A stretch of 64,000 nucleotides of DNA, taken from contig NW_022985171.1 in assembly GCF_010093535.1 (NCBI RefSeq), positions 1,129,766 to 1,193,765 of the forward strand. Direction: 5' to 3'. A model generated the notes under the pieces. It did not search any database. It saw only the letters and a program-made list of their open reading frames with translations, and was not told the DNA's origin. The position numbers were made by a program, and so were the translations under genes. This document shows, one piece after another, positions 23,914 to 36,700 of this stretch (its first letter is position 1; every line of letters starts with the position of its first letter). This DNA is from Lindgomyces ingoldianus (taxonomy: Eukaryota > Ascomycota > Dothideomycetes > Pleosporales > Lindgomycetaceae).

Positions 23914-25897
23914 ATGTCGGCTTCTGCACTGTTGAAGAGTCGGGTGAGGAGACCGAGTTATTTGAAGAAGCTTGCGAAGGCGGAGGATCTGATTGATATG
24001 TTTCCACATGGTAGTTATATTGGTTGGAGTGGGTTTACGGGAGTTGGGTATCCAAAGTAAATCTCCATTTCCTTTCTCTCATGCCCCTTCCTGTTCCAAC
24101 ATATTTGAATTCCCTTACCTCTTTTCATTTTCTCGTCTCAGTTTCAAAATGTTGGGGATGCGGAGACAGCGCACAGAGTGGAGCCCGAGACTTCTCCGAA
24201 CCCACACAACTTGGCTCTAACGCATCCCTGCCAGAATGATACCAAACGCGCTAGCGGATCATGTCGAAAAGAACGGCTTGCAGGGACAGCTCAAATACAA
24301 TCTCTTCGTTGGCGCGTCCTCGGGTGCTGAAACGGAGAACCGGTGGGCAAGGCTCAATATGATTGAGCGGCGCTCTCCACATCAAGTAGGCAAGGAGATC
24401 GCAAAAGGTATCAATAATGGACAGATTAAGTTCTTTGATAAACATTTGAGTATGTTTCCGGTGGATTTGATGTATGGGTAAGTTACAGTGAAGACCGGGT
24501 GAATGGAATGGTCCAAGTAGCGGACCTCGGGAATGGTTTCGAGGTGGACTTAGATTATGGATGCTGATTGAAATGCCAGGTTCTATACGTTGCATAAACC
24601 ACAAAACAAGCTTGATGTCACGATTGTGGAGGCGAGTGCTATTACGGAGGATGGGGGCATTATTCCAGGAGCCAGTGTTGGCGCAAGTCCAGAGTTGATA
24701 CAGATGGCTGATAAGGTAAACATCAAAGAACCTTCTTCGAATTTCAAGATTAAACTCTTTCCGTAGATCATCATAGAAGTCAACACAGCCGCCCCATCCT
24801 TCGAAGGCCTCCACGATATCACCATGACGGATCTGCCTCCTCGTCGAAAGCCTTATCTGATCATGTCCCCCGAAGACCGTATTGGCACGCCGCACATTCC
24901 CGTAGACCCCGAAAAGGTCGTTGCAGTTGTGGAATCGGACTATCCAGATCAGACCCAGCCCAACCACCCCGAAGACGAGACCTCGCGCGCCATTGCAGCG
25001 AACTTGATCGAATTCCTCCACCACGAAGTCAAGCATGGCCGACTCCCAAAGAACCTCCTCCCACTCCAATCCGGCATCGGCAACATCGCCAACGCCGTAA
25101 TTGGAGGTCTCGCTGTACGTCCTTCCTAGCCTCCTCCTAAATAACTGAACCTGCATCTAAAACTCTCACAGTCAGGGGGCGCGGACTTCAAAAACCTGCG
25201 CGTCTGGACTGAAGTCTTGCAAGACTCCTTCCTCGACCTCTTCGACTCCGGAAACCTCGACTTCGCCACCGCAACGAGCATCCGCTTCTCCCCCAACGGT
25301 TTCGAGCGCTTCTACCAAAACTGGGATTCATACGCCCCAAAACTCCTCCTACGTTCCCAGCAAGTCTCTAACTCTCCCGAGATCATTAGACGGCTGGGCG
25401 TCATTGGCATGAACACGCCCGTCGAAGTAGATATATATGCCCACGCCAACAGCACCTGTGTCATGGGCTCCCGGATGCTCAACGGCCTCGGCGGCTCCGC
25501 AGACTTCCTGCGCTCTGCAAAGTACTCCATCATGCACACGCCTAGCGCCCGACCCACGAAAACCGACCCTACAGGTGTATCCTGCATTGTCCCCATGTGC
25601 ACACACATCGACCAAACTGAGCACGATCTAGACGTGGTAGTCACCGAACAAGGGCTCGCGGACGTGCGCGGCCTCTCACCTCGCGAACGCGCGCGTGTGA
25701 TTATCGAGAAATGTGCGCATCCGGAGTATCGGCCGATTCTGAAGGATTATTTTGAGAAGGCGGAGTTTGAGTGTTTGAGGAAGGGGTGGGGTCATGAGCC
25801 GCATTTGTTGTGGAATACTTTTGATATGCATCGACATTTGAATGATTTCGGGACGATGAAGTTGCCGAAGTGGGATTTTAGGGGGTATGAATCGTGA
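23914..25897 (+). CDS. ACH1: acetyl-CoA hydrolase / succinyl-CoA:acetate CoA-transferase
   Basis: Five exons (23914-24056, 24235-24477, 24580-24715, 24767-25114, 25172-25897) give 531 residues, close to yeast Ach1 (526). The enzyme moves CoA between acetate and succinate in mitochondria, which detoxifies acetate and affects growth on acetate and propionate. Visible family blocks are [27 protein letters not shown], the [12 protein letters not shown] block with NGLGGSADF in the last exon, and [13 protein letters not shown] near the C terminus. All intron phases agree and each has a branch-like CTAAC/CTGA(T/A)/CTRAA. The first intron is long (178 bp). A 301-codon frame opposite the middle of the gene is a shadow. 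Confidence 0.95.
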
Positions 25898-26695
25898 ATA
25901 GAAGGTGATGAGGGAGAGGGTGTTGCAATGGAGGATGGATAGAGAATAGGGAATAGGGAGTAGGGAAAGGGGTTTTTTTTTTGAGAACTTGGTGTTTAGG
26001 TGTAGTTAGATGATCCGCTAGTCGGCTGAACTAGAACATATCTATATACCTGGAATGAACACGCTCTGTTGAGTAACACATTCTCGAACAGTTCACCTTA
26101 CAGTTCTCAAAACCGTGTGAGGTTCGAGTTTTTCAAGACTGTAGTAACACCGCGAAGCCCTTCACAACAAAATTCAAGTCTATCTAACATTATAAAATTA
26201 ATCTTAGACCCACTTTATCCGCTAAAGGGATCATAATGGGTGCGTAAAATGGGATAGGGTAAAGAAACAGCGACCGAAACTCTAACAAGAATACAAACAT
26301 CTTCACTCCGTTATTGCATTCTTCATAAAATTGAAAAGATATTTTAATTCTACATACCAGCTTGCAAAAACTGCATGAAAACAGTAAAGGTGTGCTAGAG
26401 ATGGCAAGATTCTAGCAGCCTGTCTTAGGGTTCTAGTAGTGAGTTACTAAATTAGAACATTAGGCTAAAAGGATCCCAAGATGTGTGTTGAAAGGGGAAT
26501 GACAGTACAGATATAGCAGATTGGGGGGATATACAAACCAGGAATCCCCTAATCAAGTATCAAATTGCTTTGCTAGTACATAACCAACAGTTCACCCACC
26601 ACGTCGAATAATCAGTTGATTAATATCGCAATCCTACACATGCTCTAACGCTAACATATATCCACCCCATCCAAAAGTCGCCAAAACACAGCTCC
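25898..26695. other. intergenic between two convergent 3' ends
   Basis: ACH1 and COG3 end toward each other here. The stretch has a G-rich AATAGGGAATAGGGAGTAGGG run near 25945-25970 followed by a 10-T run. It is otherwise AT-rich and featureless. I see no gene. Confidence 0.6.
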
Positions 26696-28914
26696 TTACT
26701 TCTCAAAAGCATCCCTTAACTTCTCGAAATGACTCCGAATCTCCTCTCCCAACCTCCCCTCTGTATCCGCCAAAATCGTACAAACGAGACTATAATTATT
26801 ACACAAGAATCTTTCTCTCTTCCTATTATCCGAAATTCCCTTACTCAGCCTCGTTAGATATGCTTCAAACTCGCTTCGCAGCCGCGCCACGCTAACACTG
26901 ACGGGTTCGTCATCGCCGGCTTCGCTGCTCAATGCCAGGATACCTTGGAGCAGGTTTGCGAATTTCTGTGTGAGGGGAGTCGGGGCGGTTGATTGCGCGT
27001 GGGTCGACGAGGAAGGTGATAGAAGCGCTGCAGCGCCACCGCCGGATGGACGGGTGGGGAGAGATGAAGTGAGTTTCTGTAGCGAAGTGCAATGTTGGTC
27101 GAGGATTTGCTGAAAGCGTGGCCAGAGCAGCATGTTTGTTGCGTTGATGTAGGATTCTACAGTCGGGACCTTTCGGCGTTGGAGTTCGAAGGCGAAGTGT
27201 TGGTTAAGGCGGACACAGAGCAGGATGCCGAGAGTGTCCGTTGTGGATTCCGTGAGTTGTTTCGTTAGGGATTGGCCGAGTGAGAGGGTGGGTTCGAAGA
27301 TGGAGGCGAAGGTTCGGGATATTGCATGGTAGTTTTGCGATGGGCTGAAGTAGGTGGTGAGGAATGTGTATTCGAAGGAGGCGTTATCGATGATGGCGAG
27401 GTTGAAGGACCGGAATGGAACTTCGAGGTAGTGCGCACCTTTTTCTTCTTCGGCGAGGTAGGCGGTTAGAGCATTGGGAGAGGGATTTTTGAGATGATCA
27501 AATCGTCGACCTAGAGAGAAGGCCTCGTGGGATGGGGGTAGGGTGCGGTTGTTGCCCAGAAGTGGGCCTCGTTTTGCGCTCGAGTCTTCCCCGAGAACAT
27601 CATGTTTATCCAGGGTCTGTAATTTGAGCTTCTCCAGTGCTTGTCGGTACCGCGTAAAGTGGTTGAGGTAGTACCAGCGCATAGTATAAATATATGCTTG
27701 TGCGATCTCTTGGGAAAGCTGTGGTTGGTGCCTTGCGAGAAAGGCATAGAGATCTTTGTACTTCAAGAACGCTTGCTGTTGAATGATTTGAGCGTTCATG
27801 CTAGGGGACCGGATGGCTTTGATTTGAGCGACAACGTAGTCGCGGATTCGTTCGATGGCCTTGTCTGTCAGGTCGTCGATCAGGGGCTTGATGTCTGTTA
27901 ATGCCTTGACATCTGGCTGCTCTTTCGCTTTTGCATTTGTCGTCTTTGATCGCTTTTCGAGCTCTGCCAGTGCTCGAAGGAAGCCTTCATCCACTGGGCC
28001 TTCAGCGATCTTCTTCACGACGGCTGGTGAGATGCTGATATCTTCTACCGCCGGTCCAAGCAGCTTTTCCACGACTTTCCGGTTCTCAAGCTTCGTATTC
28101 AGAGCTATCGAACGGTTCTGAAGACTTTCAATCTCCGACGACACCGCTCCAAGATCCGACTGGAAGTTCGTCAGATATGCCTCCACGGACTTCAGGACCT
28201 CATCGCAGGCCAATATCGATTTATGGAGATCTTCAAACTTGTCCTTTTCCTTGTCGTCTGCAAACACCATGAGCAAGCTACATAGGAATTGGGATATACA
28301 CACGAACATTCTTCCACTGACTGCGTGCTATATGTATGCACAGGAGAAGAGTGCCGTATCTCAGGCGTATCCGACTCTATCGCCGCAAACTCCTGCAAGC
28401 TCAAACCTCCAAAGTCTATGTCTTCAACCACCTCTTCTGGTTTCTTTGGTACTGGTTCAGCTATCTCATCGCCTTTTATGACAGGGGGTTTGCGAGGAGG
28501 CCTTCCTAGTATTGCTTCTAGCACCTGTAGGGGGTCTGAGACGTTCGGGGGCACTCCACCAGTTCCCTGTCGCCTCCTGCCTGCGCCATTGGGTAACCGC
28601 GAGGTCGACGGGAGGCTTGTGGATGATGATGACGGCGAGACGAGAGAGAGAGAGGAAGATCTGGGGTTTATGCCGGGTCTTGGAGGTAAAGGACCGGGCC
28701 CTGAAGCCTGGTATGGCCGCCGAGGTGCGGGTGAATAGGACTGGCCACGAGGGGGAGGCGTGCCCGATGGCGTGGAATGGGCGGAGAAGCGGTCCAGCCA
28801 CATGCTGTGGCGTGGAATGTCAGTTTGCAGGGTCACCGAAGCATTGCGTGTGGGAGTTAATGATAATGAGGTCTCAAACGCCGCCGTGAAGGTCGGAACC
28901 GTTTCGATTGACAT
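26696..28914 (-). CDS. COG3: conserved oligomeric Golgi complex subunit 3 (Sec34 family)
   Basis: Exons 28914-28308 and 28257-26696 around a 50-bp intron (donor GTTCGT) give 722 residues. COG3 is a core subunit of the lobe A tether that captures retrograde vesicles at the Golgi. The first 150 residues are Pro/Ser-rich and look disordered. The conserved Sec34 region begins at about residue 205 (D-K-F-E-D-L-H...), with a predicted coiled coil (S-E-I-E-S-L-Q-N-R-S) and the K-L-E-N-R-K-V-V-E-K-L-L block. An E-x-P-F-R-S-F-N-L segment follows mid-protein. The last 100 residues are helical and charged, as expected. It is divergent from eIF5A. The donor could also sit a few bases further in (GTGTAT), changing only one or two residues. 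Confidence 0.88.
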
Positions 28915-29135
28915 AAGCAGCCGGCTGCTCGTTTGGCCGCGCCGGCGCTAGACAAAGACCGGACTAGCGCTCCGAGTCGCCCCTCCGCCGCCTAAGTCAA
29001 AATGCAGACACGACAGACCCTTCCCAATCCACTGACTATAAGGTCCCCTTCCTCACCCACCACTACTCCCCAGACCCCAACACCCGCCTCTGCCTCTTCC
29101 TCAACCCCAGTCGCATCTCACTCTCATTAATCACC
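28915..29135. promoter_or_regulatory. shared divergent promoter of COG3 and eIF5A
   Basis: Only 221 bp separate the two start codons. The stretch is C-rich on the eIF5A side (repeated CCACCACT/CCCCA, about 29040-29110), like the CT-rich leaders of translation genes in filamentous fungi. No TATA box is visible. Confidence 0.55.
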
Positions 29136-29869
29136 ATGGCCGACGATGCGCAGGTACGTTGCTGCGCGTTCCCTTTACATGTGCAATTTTACCCCACCTT
29201 TTATCGATTGCCGTCGCCAAAATGCGCCCAGGCATCGAAGTTGCTGTTGCGTGCCCACTCATGCCGTCCTCCATCTGCTAACAGCGTCGCCTACAGCATG
29301 AGCACACGTTCGAGAGCGCTGATGCCGGTGCCTCTCTCACCTACCCGATGCAGTGCTCGGCCTTGAGGAAGAATGGCTTCGTCGTCATCAAGAACCGCCC
29401 GTGCAAGATCGTCGAAATGTCCACCTCCAAGACTGGCAAGCACGGCCACGCCAAGGTCCACTTGGTCGCCATCGACATCTTCACTAGCAAGAAGTTGGAA
29501 GAGTTGTGCCCTTCCACTCATAACATGGATGTCCCCAACGTCCGCCGCCAGGAGTACCAGCTCGTAAGTGCGCGCGAGGCTCACCGAGGTAAAAATTTGC
29601 TGACAGAGCATTGTAGCTTGACGTTACCGACGACGGCTTCCTCTCCCTCATGTCTGATGATGGATCTACCAAGGACGATGTCAAGCTCCCCGAGGGTGAG
29701 GTTGGCGAGAAGATCTCCAAGCTCTTCACCGAGGACGGCAAGGACACCAGTAAGTGCCAATTCGCAGCGTATGCTACCAACACATACTGAAGAATATGTA
29801 GATGTCATCGTCCTCACTGCTATGGGTGAGGAAACCGCTATCGACGCCAAGGAAGCTCCCAAGTCTTAG
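29136..29869 (+). CDS. TIF51A: translation initiation/elongation factor eIF5A
   Basis: Four exons (29136-29153, 29297-29563, 29617-29749, 29802-29869) give 161 residues, the usual length. eIF5A binds the ribosome E site and relieves stalls, for example at polyproline. The hypusine motif [10 protein letters not shown] is intact, with the modified lysine at residue 54. The N-terminal SH3-like domain (residues about 20-88) and the C-terminal OB fold ([12 protein letters not shown]...) are complete. The first exon encodes only MADDAQ and is followed by a 143-bp intron, a layout common for this gene in filamentous fungi. Intron phases all agree. Confidence 0.96.
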
Positions 29870-30358
29870 ATAACTGCGTTGGACAACAGGCCGTTGGCAG
29901 CAAGGAGTTGTGGAGTGTTGACGGGCCTCTCGGAAAAGCCAGGGGGGCTCTACGCTTTTCCTATTAGAGCCTTGTTCTGCGTGGTATCTTTGGCAGTCTC
30001 CAAGTGCTATCCTTGCGCCTCTGCTGATGGCGACCAATTTTAGTGGTTCTTCGGAAGGGTTTGGGTTTCTTGCATTGCCGCTTTCATATAATGGGGGAAA
30101 CGTAGTCACGAATCTGTCCCTTACCCTAGAATATCCCCATTGGCAATGATGACAAAATGTGCTATGTGAGAAGTTTGTAATCTGCGCACTAGTGAGAATA
30201 TCTTAGTGAATGTGTGATTGCCTAATTCGCACTAGCGGAAAGCGAATCTCAGATGTGTATCTCGGCAGAGAGACTTTCCTAACTTCATCTCATCTGGACT
30301 TTGAACGCCTCTCGACTCACCACCTCGATGAATCCGGCACCAGAGCGACTCTTTATCA
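29870..30358. other. intergenic between eIF5A and RRN7
   Basis: Holds the 3' untranslated region of eIF5A and the promoter of RRN7. No gene, repeat or clear motif was recognised. Confidence 0.5.
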
Positions 30359-32192
30359 ATGGACTCTGCCAGAACTAGTGGACCCATCTGCGGCATCGAA
30401 AATTGCCGCTCTCGAGTCTATGAAGAGGGTGAAGACGGGTACCTCTACTGTGAAAACGGACATAGGAAAGGAGTGAGTCAGGCGGCTCAATTGTTGAATC
30501 TAACAATTAACCATGGATTCAGGAGCTCGTTGTCGGGCAAGACGATGACGATTTCACCACTGCGGCTCGACAGAAGACGCGTGCACAGAACCCCGAAGAT
30601 GAGTCTGAGAGGGTGTACCAATGTGCGTTGTAGTTTTCGACTTGATAGCACTCATTCAGATCTCATTACTCAGGCTATCATGTTCTGTTCGAGGATATTT
30701 TGCGTGCGGGACTATTCCGCAGTCGAGTCCATGTTCCATAGATGCATAAATCTGTCTTTGGTGGGACCTGCTAATCCGAAATTTAAATGTAGACTTCAAG
30801 GGCAACCAAGCATTCGACCTATACTTAAAATGCCTTCAATTGATACTGCGACGCCAAGTATGGTTCTTGATTCACGAGAAAGGACTTCCTGCCGAACTGG
30901 AGAATGTTGTCATTGACCTTTGGGCTCTGCGTATCCTCCAGCTCGAGGAGCAAATTGCCGATGTTCATGGTTACGATTCTCAATCCCACGTATTCAGCAC
31001 CTCCGAAAACGACCCAGTGTCTGAAAGAGAGACTACAAAGTCTAAAGGCCGGGGTTCCAAGCTGAAAAGCACCCCTGGGCTAATCGACATCCTTGCGCTG
31101 TCCTACCTTGGAATATTAACGCTGCGATTGCCGGTTACTCCTGGTGATATCCTCTCATGGATTAAGACCAAGAAGATGCCATATGATAAAGCCATTAAGT
31201 ATATCCCCATCGCCATGAGAGATCGGCTGCCTTCAAATTATCACGCTATCTTAGACCCAAACGCTACTCTGAAGCCTGAACGACTCTACTCTGCTGTCAT
31301 TGATCTGGAATCAATTTTTGAGAAAGAATACGGCCTTGTGTGGCCCAATATTAATAACCACCTACTTTTATTTCGGTACCTGAAGGACTTGGCCCTTCCG
31401 TTAGAGTTGTATGAAGCAACAATTCGATTAGCCGGCTATCTGAACTACGATTTTACGTATCCTATAGACGGGCATAGAAGGTTGGGCATACGATACCTTC
31501 CAGAAGCCCAGTTAGCAGCCTGCCTTGTGGTATGTGTTAAACTTATGTACCCTCTCGACGGCCAACGGCGAAACCCGAAAACAATATCTGAACCCGCAGC
31601 AATTGGAATGAATTGGGATGACTGGTACGAGCAAATTAGCTCCACAAGGCAAAGTGGCTTTGGGTCCGCTTCAACATACACCACTGATGATCTCGTGGAA
31701 TTGAGAGAACAGGACGTCTTCGCGATGTCGGGAAATCAGCTGGATCAATACCTGGACTGGTATCAGGATACGTTCATCGATGAAACCCGGACTGAGCAAA
31801 CCGAAGAAGGGGACTTTCTAAATGCATTGTACAAATTATTTCCGATCAATCCAGAGCCTAGGTCAGAGCCCCGCAACACCCCCTTGGAGAATCTCGCGGA
31901 TGCAGAGAAACTAAATCTGGTGAGGGCAATCCATGGCAGGATCCAGCATCGACAGGTAATCGAGGAGGGCAAGGAGAGGCCTGATACAGTGAGGCCTGGG
32001 GAAATGTATATATACTATCCGAAAGAGAAGGAACTACCAGAGCAGGCCAAGCGATTCTACGGGGAAGTTGCTAGGATTTCGGGTTTGTCGTTGGAAATGC
32101 TTATCATGGCTGTGTTCTTTGCGGAGAAGAAAATTGAGAAGTGGGAAGCCATCCAACGAAAGAAATCGAAACCAGACGTGTTGGGCATCTAG
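30359..32192 (+). CDS. RRN7: RNA polymerase I core factor subunit Rrn7 (TAF1B/TFIIB-like)
   Basis: Exons 30359-30472, 30523-30622 and 30793-32192 give 537 residues (yeast Rrn7: 514). Rrn7 is the TFIIB-like part of the core factor that recruits Pol I to the rDNA promoter. The N terminus has the family zinc ribbon, C-x4-C at residues 12-17 and Y-C-E-N-G-H at 31-36. The conserved F-x-L-Y-L-K-C-L-Q-L-I-L-R-R-Q start of the cyclin-fold region lies directly after the second intron. The region is followed by a long helical portion and an acidic linker. The 170-bp second intron contains a smaller in-frame piece with its own acceptor, so alternative splicing is possible but would truncate the protein. 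Confidence 0.87.
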
Positions 32193-32542
32193 ATGTACAA
32201 ATTTGTAATTTCAAAATTTGGAAAGCTGCCTCATATTTTCGACTTTTCAAAGCTTGAGAATTAGCGCGGATGCCTCGAGGCAAATTGGAAATTGGGTCTG
32301 GTCTAAACGTGATCTTGCCGAAACATTTGATCTAAGTCTCTCTTATCACAACATTCGGCTTGTGGAGTTTTATTTTCCTCCGAGTGTATATAAACGGCAG
32401 GGGTGAATGGGTTGCCACGTGATATCTACTCGCTTATATAATCTCCTTTAGCGAGTGGGTCCGTGCACACACTTCGAATTCGAACAAACTCGCCGCTCCA
32501 CGACCGCGCGAACTTCATACAGGATCCAGCAGCACCGCCAAC
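32193..32542 (+). promoter_or_regulatory. promoter of the ubiquitin-L40 gene
   Basis: A clear TATA box, TATATAAA at 32387-32394, lies about 150 bp upstream of the start codon, followed by a second TATATAA-like stretch near 32435. The leader is C-rich just before the ATG. A TATA-containing promoter fits a strongly expressed gene. Confidence 0.6.
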
Positions 32543-33277
<735 letters not shown>

Positions 33278-34950
33278 ACGGATCGCATCGGCGCATGGGG
33301 AGTCGGGATGGCTGGAACAAAGCAAGCAGTTCAGTACGAAGCGATGGCAAGCATGGATGGGTGGAAACATGGCTTTTATACAGAGCTACCGTGCTCGCTA
33401 CTGGCAGAACTAGGTTTGCAAATATGCAATACATGTAGAGTGATAACTCGAACCCTTTTCTTCTTCTTCGACCGGATTGAGTGCATATCCCACTAGTGAT
33501 CACTAAGATGAATGAACTCCAGCATATTTGAGAGATATTGGGTCGCCAGATGTGATATTTTCCACATCTAGAAAGCAAATGGTGGCGCAATTGCGTCACG
33601 TGAGTGCGCGCCACATTCGCATAATCAATTACGTCATATATCATCACATCACACAAAAATTAGATCCTAGGTAAATTTCAAACTGATTGCTATCCTTTTC
33701 ATGCAAATCTAAGTATATTTGTAACTATGCTAAGTCAAGAAACAATGCTGGTTTTGCCTTCGTGATATTTTTAGATTAATTAGTACAAGCAGGGGCGAAC
33801 CGTTCTGATTGGGGCCATGGTAGGAATCCTTTTAGCAGTCTGTGTGCGCAACTATGGAGAAGGAAATGTTGCCAACAACTATCTTCAAGGTTGTTAGCTT
33901 TAGGTTACCACTACATCATTTTGACAACGATACGCATCACACATGGCTTTGACACAGTCTTGCAAGAGTGATTACTCCATTTTATCTAAACTGAAATACA
34001 CGTCTCCTTCCACATGCCGCAGCATGGGACCGTAAGAGCATGCCAAACTTTTCCATCGCAGATGCAAAGGTCATCCATGTAGCTAGAAGACAAATTGTGA
34101 TGGGTTCGTGAGGTCGCGACATTGACATCCTTCCGTCCATGCATTGACCGTCTGTGAGAGAGAGGCCAACATTGATAAACGCACAGGATGCTCGATGAGA
34201 GACAGCATGTGGTGCGTGTTGGTAGAACGCAGGCACACAGAAAGGAAGGGAAATTAGGAGTTCTGAGTCCGGGAGCACGGGTATCGGTATTCACCTCAGA
34301 ATCCAGAAATCGAACAACTAAAAGAGAAGACGTCCCGTGAAATCCAGAAAATCGAGTATCCGGCCATAGGAGAAGAAAGGGAAAATCCGAACATACGCGT
34401 TCGTCCAAAAGAGGAGTGTCGTGGCATGGTGCTTTTAACAAACGACAAAAGACACTCGTTTCGTTGGATAGGGGGGAAGCAAGTGAATCGACATTGCTCC
34501 GAAAATGCAACGGCCTAGGAAAAGGTGGGGAACAGGAAGGGTAGGGTACAGTACAGAAAAGTGTCTGGGTATGGCAAGGTGTATGTGAAGACATGTTTGT
34601 GAATCGAATCGAATCGAAGGGGGAATATATGCTTGAATCGAATGGGTGAATGGGTGAATGGGAAATGGGATGTGGTATCAACAAACGCCTCGCTATGCAT
34701 TGATGGATGGGTTGCTGGAAATTAAGGAAATTGGGTTGTTTGTGCTTCATGGGGATGATACAGAATCCGATGTGCAAGGTGGATGGGTGGGTTGTGTTCG
34801 GTGTGAGATTCTTGGTGCTGGGTGCCTGCGAGAAGGCAATAAGAGCAAGGCCATCATTGCCTTTGTGTCGAGGTATATATGGAGGGTGCGCGTGGTGTTT
34901 GTACGAAGGGTGTAGACGGCTAGTGGTACGGGGAGTCAGTCTGTATGAGA
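33278..34950. other. gene-poor stretch between convergent UBI1 and the FHA gene
   Basis: I see no convincing gene in these 1.67 kb. Short tandem repeats of GAATC (34595-34620) and of GAATGGGT (34638-34668) occur. A 342-codon minus-strand frame covers much of it but is low-complexity and has the composition of a chance frame. The AT-rich part (33640-33790) may hold 3' processing signals. Confidence 0.5.
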
Positions 34951-36700
34951 CTAGTGTCGTGGGCGCTTCCAATAGTATTGCTGTTAAAGCGTTGATAAAT
35001 GTTAGTGACATCAAAGGATTAGTCGCTTGGCTAAGTTTCTAGAATAGACTAACCTTATGTTGCTTCCTAACAGCTCGGAGGCCAGTCCCGCCCATGCCAC
35101 CAGTGACAGCGTCACGCCTCATCTGATCCGTATCCATCTCTGGAAGATAGTAGAACTCACTCTCGAGAGGCTTGCCGGCCGCGTCCTTTCCCAATCGAGG
35201 AATCTCACCAATACAAGGTATGTCATCCATGAGCTTCTTTAGGTCTTGCGTGGTGAGCTGGGGAGTCGGAGTAGAGGCTTCACTGCTGTTTGCGCTCCTG
35301 TCTCCTGACGATTTGCGGGCACATGCCTTGAGCTCTGCGGGGAGCTGGCCATGGATGCCAGAGAGGGGGATAGAATGGACACGGGAGAACGCAAGCTGAT
35401 TGATGACGTGATTTTTGATGGGTGATTCCTTGAAGCATAGGGACTCGGAGCTTGAGCGTTGTTGGGGAGACTGAGAGGTAACGAGGGGTTTACGGCGTCG
35501 CTGGGAAGGGTTTATTGACCGAGTTGGGGTGGTTGTGGAGAATGACGCGAGGCGAGGGAGAAGGTTGTCTCCGCAGGGACCGAATGAGAGCACGACAGGG
35601 TCGTTCTCTTCGTCACCATCGGAGAAATCATCTGCTGCAAAAGATGACAGAATGCTAATTTGAGTTTTGGGATCTTGGGCAGAAATAGAGCGCGAAAGGG
35701 CTGGACGGAGAAAGGTCTCATTGTTAGCAGGCGTAGGGCTAGGGCTTGCAGCATCCTCGTCAGCAGCGTCAACATCCTCATACACTTGGACGGAGGCTAG
35801 CTGGGCGGACCCCACGAAACTTGGCAGTCGAATCGGGCTCTGAGAGACTGGCGACCTCGGAATGACAGGAGGGCTGGAGGCGAAGTGGTCCTGGGTTGAT
35901 CGGCGTATCGGAGACTCGTCCTCGTTCCATGTTCCTTCCCCAGTCTCCGAGTCCCATGAGAGCTTCCTTCCATTTGTGTCTGGCCACGCGATCATTACGC
36001 GAGCATCTTGAACATCCAACATGATCTCTGCGTCCGGATTCTCCGACGTGTACGTCTCCCCTTTGCTCAATTCGTGCACACGGCCTAGGGAATGTATCAT
36101 TGCACCATTCCAACCCAAGCACACGATCTCAACATAGCCATGTGGGTACAACGCGCTCGGAGCGTGATACGCGGCCTGGACGTGTACACGCGATATTAGG
36201 CGATTTGCAGACAATTGGTGATGTGAGGAATTAGAAGACCTTCCCATTCGAATAATCTCGCCATTTGCGGGAAGATTCAGGATAGATACGGCTCCGAGGG
36301 GGACACGCTCTGAGAGGGTTGAGATGGTACGTGCCAGACTTAGGCGTGCATTCTGAGGCGACGACGATGCTAGGATGCCTGTGGAAGAGGTGGGAACTGG
36401 TGTGGGATAGTACTTCAGCTGCTGTTTTGGGAATGAAGGGGATTCTTCCGCGAATTTACGTTTCGAGGATGTTGGACGCGGAAACGGTGATGACGAGAGC
36501 GGCTCGAACGCGGGGAGCAGCGATGGCTTCCGCGTCGACTCTGGCCGCTGCGAAGGTGACTCAGAGGGCAATTGGTCTGCACGACTGCCAGGCGAAGAGT
36601 CCATCGTGCAAAGGATGCGTGAAGACGCGAACCAGGGCGGCCGTGTCAGGCTTCTATATAAGCACCGCGAAGGAGTGAGCCGTGGTCGAGGCTCGGACAC
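34951..36700 (-). CDS. TOS4: FHA-domain protein of the Tos4/Plm2 type
   Basis: Exon 36700-35054 plus a tiny last exon 34980-34951 (nine codons and the stop) across a GTTAGT...CAG intron give 558 residues. The last exon supplies the QYYWKRPRH ending that completes the conserved RKQHK tail; without it the protein ends in intron-encoded residues. The FHA domain is at about residues 140-235, with G153-R154-S155, S170-R-x-H173 and N198-G199 in the phosphothreonine-binding positions. A second conserved block, DDIPCIGEIPRLGKDAAGKPLE, precedes the tail. Family members are chromatin-linked targets of SBF/MBF that act in S-phase checkpoint control. A TATA-like CTATATAAG at 36653-36661 lies between this ATG and the next in frame (36604, MDSSPGS), so the shorter 526-residue form may be the real one. 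Confidence 0.82.

Noticed and set aside
24251..25156. 301-codon open frame opposite ACH1
   Set aside because: It crosses three introns of ACH1 in antisense and has no recognisable domain; it is a shadow of a conserved gene.
33986..35014. 342-codon open frame on the minus strand
   Set aside because: It overlaps the last exon and 3' region of the FHA gene, is rich in H/P/S/T with no domain, and lies over simple repeats (GAATC, GAATGGGT). It reads like a chance frame.
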